The translations under genes were made by a program, and so were the position numbers. Of a DNA stretch of 26,775 nt, positions 23,214 through 26,775 are shown piece after piece (positions within the stretch are counted from its first letter, which is position 1; each line of letters opens with the position of its first letter). Origin of the DNA: Spirochaetaceae bacterium. Its GTDB lineage: Bacteria > Spirochaetota > Spirochaetia > Sphaerochaetales > Sphaerochaetaceae. The notes under the pieces were generated by a model. The model ran no database searches. It saw only the letters and a list, made by a program, of their open reading frames with translations, and had not been told where the DNA came from. The DNA is taken from positions 1 to 26,775 of the forward strand of contig JAENWY010000003.1 in the NCBI GenBank assembly GCA_016649775.1, read 5' to 3'.

Positions 23214-25150
23214 ATCTTTAACTCGGAAGACAACTGAGTAATTTCTTCTTCCACTTCTAGCCAAAGCTCTTCATTTTCTTCCATCTTTAACTCAAGTTTT
23301 TCTTTGTCACTCATTACCTTAGTAATTTTAGTAGCATCACTGTACACTTCACTTTTAGACATTTCAATTTCTAATTCTGAAATTTTTTCAGTTAATTTAT
23401 CATTTTCAATTAATAGCTTTTCATTTTCTCTTTGGAGCTTATTTAATCTATTATTTTTTTCTCTTTGTGCTTTATAGCTTAAAGCTCCTGTGGATACTTC
23501 AACATTTTCAACAGTTTCTATATTATTACTTTCAATTTTTTCTTTTTCTTCAAGTCTTGTTTTAAAGTAACTGTATCCACCTTCAAAGAATTCAGGTTTC
23601 TCTTCTGATAGATATAAAATTCTTGTAGCAAGATGCTCAATAAAATAGGAATCATGGGATACAAATATCATTGTACCGTCATATCCTTTTAGAGCTTCAA
23701 TTAACATGTCCTTTGAATTTATATCTAAGTGGTTAGTTGGTTCATCTAAAATAAGTAGGTTAACAGGATTCATTAATATTTTAAGTAAAGCTATACGAGA
23801 TCTTTCTCCTCCACTTAATACACTAATTGATTTAAATACATCATCACCCTGGAATAGAAAGGCACCTAGATAATTTCTAATATTAGGTAAATCACAAGTT
23901 TGTGTAACTTGCGAAATTTCACCCATCAAATCATTTGCTTGATTAAGTGTTTTTTCAGTATCTTGAGCAAAATACCCAATCTTTAATCCCACTCCATCTA
24001 TGATTTGACCTGTATAATCGTTATCCTGACGACATAAAATTCTAAGAAGAGTTGATTTACCTTCTCCATTTGCACCAGTAACTGCTAATCTGTCCCCCTT
24101 ATTTACATGAAAATTCAAATTTTTAAAAATTTGATGTTCTCCAAAATTTTTGGAAAGCTTTACAATTTTCATAACATCATTACCGGAATGAGGTGCTGTT
24201 GGAAATTGAAAATGCATTTTTTTTAAATGAGAAGGGACTTCTATTATTTCAACTTTTTCAAGTTGCTTTATTCTACTTTGAACCTGTTTACTTTTTGAAG
24301 CTTTGTATCTGAATTTTTCAATAAATACTTCTGTTTTAGCTATTTGTTCTGCTTGGCTTTTCCCTTCTTTTTCTTTTTGCTCAATTTCAATTTCTCTTTG
24401 TATTATATATTGAGTGTAGTTCCCGGCATATTTAGTCAAACCACCTTTAAAGAGTTCATAAACTTCATTAACAGTTTGGTCTAAAAAATCTTGATCATGA
24501 CTTACTAACATCAATCCACCAGAATATACTTTTAAATAGTTTCTAAGCCATACTCTAGCCTCTATATCAAGATAGTTTGTAGGTTCATCGAGGAACATTA
24601 TATCTGGATTTTCTACAAGTATTTTTGCAAGTGCGACACGCATTTGCCATCCACCTGAGAACTCACTACAGTGCCTAGTTAAATCTTCATGATGAAAACC
24701 TAAACCTTTAAGTATTTGTTCTATTTTAATTTTTCTATCAAAATAGCCACTAAGTAGTAAGTCTTCTTGGATATTATGAAGTTCTAATAATTCAGAATCA
24801 ATCTTATCACTCTCATCAATATGTGATAAAAGTTCTTCTAATTCCTTTTTTCTAATTAGCATTTCATTAAATCTAAAATATCCTTTTTCTACTTCATTAT
24901 ATAATGTTGCTTCTTCAAAAACTATATCGCTCTGAGGTAGATATGAGACCCTTATCCCTTTAGTTTGACTTACATTCATACTATCTGAGGGTATTATGTT
25001 ACAAATTATTTTAAGAAGTGTTGATTTACCAGAACCATTCCCTCCAACAAGAGCAACTCTTGATTTCTCATATAGAGTGAAATTTATATTTGAAAGGATA
25101 TCTCTATCGCCAAAAGCGAGACTAATATCCTGAACTTGTAGAGTTCCCAT
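23210..25150 (-). CDS. ABC-F family ATPase (Uup/EttA/YdiF-like)
   Basis: 646 residues from ATG 25150, which has TGGAG 8 bases upstream; an in-frame ATG at 25210 adds 20 non-family residues and lies upstream of the likely transcript start, so it is rejected. Two ABC domains without membrane segments: first Walker A GGNGSGKST (36-44), signature SGGWQMRVALAKIL, Walker B IMFLDEPTNYLD; second GANGEGKST, LSGGERSRIALLKIL, LLILDEPTNHLD. A charged linker (about 220-300: EIEIEQKEKEGKSQAEQ) joins them, as in the P-site tRNA-interaction motif region. A coiled-coil C tail (about 560-646) is typical of Uup/YdiF. ABC-F proteins act on the ribosome; some give antibiotic resistance, but that cannot be read here. 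Confidence 0.92.
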   Translation of the reverse strand: MGTLQVQDISLAFGDRDILSNINFTLYEKSRVALVGGNGSGKSTLLKIICNIIPSDSMNVSQTKGIRVSYLPQSDIVFEEATLYNEVEKGYFRFNEMLIRKKELEELLSHIDESDKIDSELLELHNIQEDLLLSGYFDRKIKIEQILKGLGFHHEDLTRHCSEFSGGWQMRVALAKILVENPDIMFLDEPTNYLDIEARVWLRNYLKVYSGGLMLVSHDQDFLDQTVNEVYELFKGGLTKYAGNYTQYIIQREIEIEQKEKEGKSQAEQIAKTEVFIEKFRYKASKSKQVQSRIKQLEKVEIIEVPSHLKKMHFQFPTAPHSGNDVMKIVKLSKNFGEHQIFKNLNFHVNKGDRLAVTGANGEGKSTLLRILCRQDNDYTGQIIDGVGLKIGYFAQDTEKTLNQANDLMGEISQVTQTCDLPNIRNYLGAFLFQGDDVFKSISVLSGGERSRIALLKILMNPVNLLILDEPTNHLDINSKDMLIEALKGYDGTMIFVSHDSYFIEHLATRILYLSEEKPEFFEGGYSYFKTRLEEKEKIESNNIETVENVEVSTGALSYKAQREKNNRLNKLQRENEKLLIENDKLTEKISELEIEMSKSEVYSDATKITKVMSDKEKLELKMEENEELWLEVEEEITQLSSELKI

Positions 25151-25182
25151 TATATTTTCTCCATTATTGTGTTGATATGTGG

Positions 25183-25211
25183 TTGTTTTAAGGTTATTAT
25201 TATCATACAAT
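25183..25211 (+). promoter_or_regulatory. Promoter of aroDE (TTGTTT - 17 - TACAAT)
   Basis: TTGTTT at 25183-25188 and TACAAT at 25206-25211 are spaced by exactly 17 bases. Start predicted near 25218, 28 bases before the TTG start. The -10 shares bases 25206-25207 with the opposite promoter. Confidence 0.6.
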
Positions 25212-25230
25212 ATGTTGTTTTAAATGACAA
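25202..25230 (-). promoter_or_regulatory. Promoter of the ABC-F array (TTGTCA - 17 - TATGAT)
   Basis: On the minus strand TTGTCA (25230-25225) and TATGAT (25207-25202) are exactly 17 bases apart. Start near 25195. It is interleaved with the aroDE promoter, and an inverted repeat TGTTGT (25213-25218) / ACAACA (25227-25232) overlaps both. Confidence 0.6.
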
Positions 25231-25245
25231 CAAGGAGAAATTTAG

Positions 25246-26733
25246 TTGATCTGTTTAACCACTAGTGAACAAACACTTACCTCTGCTTTAAAACAAGTAG
25301 AAAGAAATAAAGAATATATTGATATTGTTGAGTTACGATTAGACTTGTTAGAGGAGCGGGAATTAGCGAGTGCGCAAATATTTCCTCGTTTATGTGGATT
25401 GCCCACAATTGCAACTTTTAGAAGAGTTTCCGATGGTGGAGCTTCTAAATTAAATGATAAAACAAGAATATCTATATTACGTTCTATTGTATTGAAAGGA
25501 GACTTTTCTTATGTTGATATTGAAGATGATGTAAAGAAGTCTGATTTAAAAGTAAAAGAAGATGACAAAGATGTTCGTAATGATTTTGAAGCAGAGTTAA
25601 GGGCAAAAGGAATTAAAATAATTAGAAGTTATCATGATTTTGAAAAAGTTCCTGCTGAGCTTTTTTCTAAAGTTACTAAACTTGCTAAGAAGGGTGATAT
25701 TCCAAAAATTGCTGTTACCCCTAATACTATTGTTGATGTAGTCACAATATTTAGAATACAACAAGAATTAAAAGATATAAAAGAAAAGATTATAGTAGCA
25801 ATGGGACCCTATGGCGTTTGTACAAGAATTCTTTATAAGAAAATTGGTTCTATGCTTACCTTTGCCTCTGAAAACGAAGAAGCGCCAGGTCAATTAACTC
25901 CAAAAGCTTTAAAGATATTATATAGAGCAGATCAAGTTAATGCTAAAACAAATATATATGGAATTATTGGAAATCCTGTCTTACATACAGATTCTCCTAA
26001 AATTCATAATCCTGGATTTGATTCAATTCACTATAATGCAATTTATGTTCCTTTTCTTGTTGATAAAGTTAGAACATTTTTTAAATTAGCTGAATTAATT
26101 CAAATACATGGATTCTCTGTAACAGTTCCACATAAGAGAGATGTCTTACCATATCTTGGTAAAATAACAAGAGAAGTTCAACAAATTGGAGCATGTAATA
26201 CAATTACAAGAATTCAAGGAATGTGGAAGGGGATAAATACTGACTATTATGGTTTTTTAGTACCAATTGAGGAAGAAATAGCAAATGAGCATATTAAAAG
26301 TGCTTTGGTTATAGGTGCAGGGGGTGCTGCTCGTGCTGTAGTATGGGCTCTTAGAAATCATCATGTTAAAGTTACTATAGTAAATAGGACAAAAGAAAAA
26401 GCTATTCATCTTTCCTCAGAGACTATGAGTAATTGGGATTTACTTGAAAATGTTTCTAATTATAGTGGTAAAGTAGATTTAATTGTTCAGACCACTATTG
26501 TTGGTATGAATGAAAGCTTAGGAGTTAATCCTGTTCCCACTTTAGAATTTAATGGTAATGAATATGTTTATGATTTAATTTATAAACCTGAAAATACTGC
26601 TTTCTTAGATAAAGCAAAGGCTGCTGGATGTAAGACATATAATGGCAAACGTATGTTAATAGAACAAGGTAAACTTCAGTTTGAAGCTTTTACTGGCTAT
26701 CATTATCCTCATTGGGTTAACTTAGAACTTTAA
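25246..26733 (+). CDS. aroDE: Fused AroD-AroE: type I dehydroquinase plus shikimate dehydrogenase
   Basis: 495 residues. Carries steps 3 and 4 of the shikimate route: dehydroquinate to dehydroshikimate, then to shikimate with NADPH. AroD part (about 1-225): IVELRLDLLEE, His130 in IIRSYHDF, the Schiff-base Lys154 in DIPKIAVTP, MGPYGVCTRI, and ENEEAPGQLTPK. AroE part (about 236-495): YGIIGNPVLHTDSPKIHN, catalytic Lys297 in VTVPHKRDV, GACNTI, Asp333 in NTD, nucleotide loop GAGGAARAV (357-365), VNRT, and GKRMLIEQGKLQFEAFTG. Start is TTG at 25246, after AAGGAG with 8 bases between; no in-frame ATG fits better. Fused aroDE also occurs in other spirochaetes, Chlamydia and plants. A plain fusion, not new. 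Confidence 0.96.
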   Translation: MICLTTSEQTLTSALKQVERNKEYIDIVELRLDLLEERELASAQIFPRLCGLPTIATFRRVSDGGASKLNDKTRISILRSIVLKGDFSYVDIEDDVKKSDLKVKEDDKDVRNDFEAELRAKGIKIIRSYHDFEKVPAELFSKVTKLAKKGDIPKIAVTPNTIVDVVTIFRIQQELKDIKEKIIVAMGPYGVCTRILYKKIGSMLTFASENEEAPGQLTPKALKILYRADQVNAKTNIYGIIGNPVLHTDSPKIHNPGFDSIHYNAIYVPFLVDKVRTFFKLAELIQIHGFSVTVPHKRDVLPYLGKITREVQQIGACNTITRIQGMWKGINTDYYGFLVPIEEEIANEHIKSALVIGAGGAARAVVWALRNHHVKVTIVNRTKEKAIHLSSETMSNWDLLENVSNYSGKVDLIVQTTIVGMNESLGVNPVPTLEFNGNEYVYDLIYKPENTAFLDKAKAAGCKTYNGKRMLIEQGKLQFEAFTGYHYPHWVNLEL

Positions 26734-26738
26734 TTTTT

Positions 26739-26766
26739 AATACGATCAAATTCGTATTATTTTTTG
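26739..26766 (+). terminator. Terminator of aroDE
   Basis: AATACGA (26739-26745) pairs with TCGTATT (26752-26758), loop of 6, followed by ATTTTTT. It begins 6 bases after the aroDE stop. Confidence 0.82.
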
Positions 26767-26775
26767 TAGTAAATC

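Overview
The window is about 26.8 kb of very AT-rich bacterial chromosome carrying mostly housekeeping genes. Three things point to a spirochaete of the Treponema/Spirochaetales type: the gene order rpsB-tsf-frr-uppS-cdsA-dxr-rseP, the cluster rpsF-ssb-rpsR-(DUF2232)-rplI-dnaB, and a fused aroDE. That placement is inferred from family and synteny knowledge, not from a database search. I see no tRNA, rRNA or CRISPR array.

Layout. 1-368 (minus) is the N-terminal part of a DDE transposase that runs off the left edge. 676-2690 (minus) is hflK-hflC. 3073-5313 (plus) is metG, behind a leader that can form a terminator. 5441-6436 (plus, FemAB-like) and 6411-7730 (minus, murD) converge and overlap by 26 bp. 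8073-8165 (plus) is a 30-residue basic protein of the AURKAIP1/COX24 (bS22-like) family, followed by rpsF-ssb-rpsR-DUF2232-rplI-dnaB up to 12551. 12552-13397 is the largest gene-free stretch. 13398-14834 (minus) is a radical SAM enzyme of unknown substrate. 15083-15912 (minus) is a decayed metallo-beta-lactamase-fold gene. 16032-25150 (minus) is a long ten-gene array: ABC-F, maf, rpsB, tsf, frr, uppS, cdsA, dxr, rseP run in that transcription order with little spacing except a structured leader before rpsB and a hairpin before frr (nine recognised genes in total). 25246-26733 (plus) is aroDE, diverging from the ABC-F gene through interleaved promoters, with a terminator at the right edge.

Function. 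The cell-envelope theme is strong: MurD and FemAB (peptidoglycan), UppS (lipid carrier), CdsA (phospholipid), Dxr (isoprenoid precursor feeding UppS), RseP and HflKC (membrane proteolysis control). The rest is translation (S2, EF-Ts, RRF, S6, S18, L9, MetRS, bS22-like) and replication (SSB, DnaB).

The most interesting signals are in the untranslated regions. The rpsF leader (8319-8363) folds so that the whole ribosome-binding site is paired and an 11-nt bulge carries CCG, the hallmark of the S6:S18 autoregulatory motif. The metG leader (2938-3059) contains two overlapping, mutually exclusive hairpins, the second a terminator. The tiny bS22-like gene and rpsB each have their own structured leader. 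The 846-nt gap holds a candidate small RNA. I did not find a clearly new multi-gene system.
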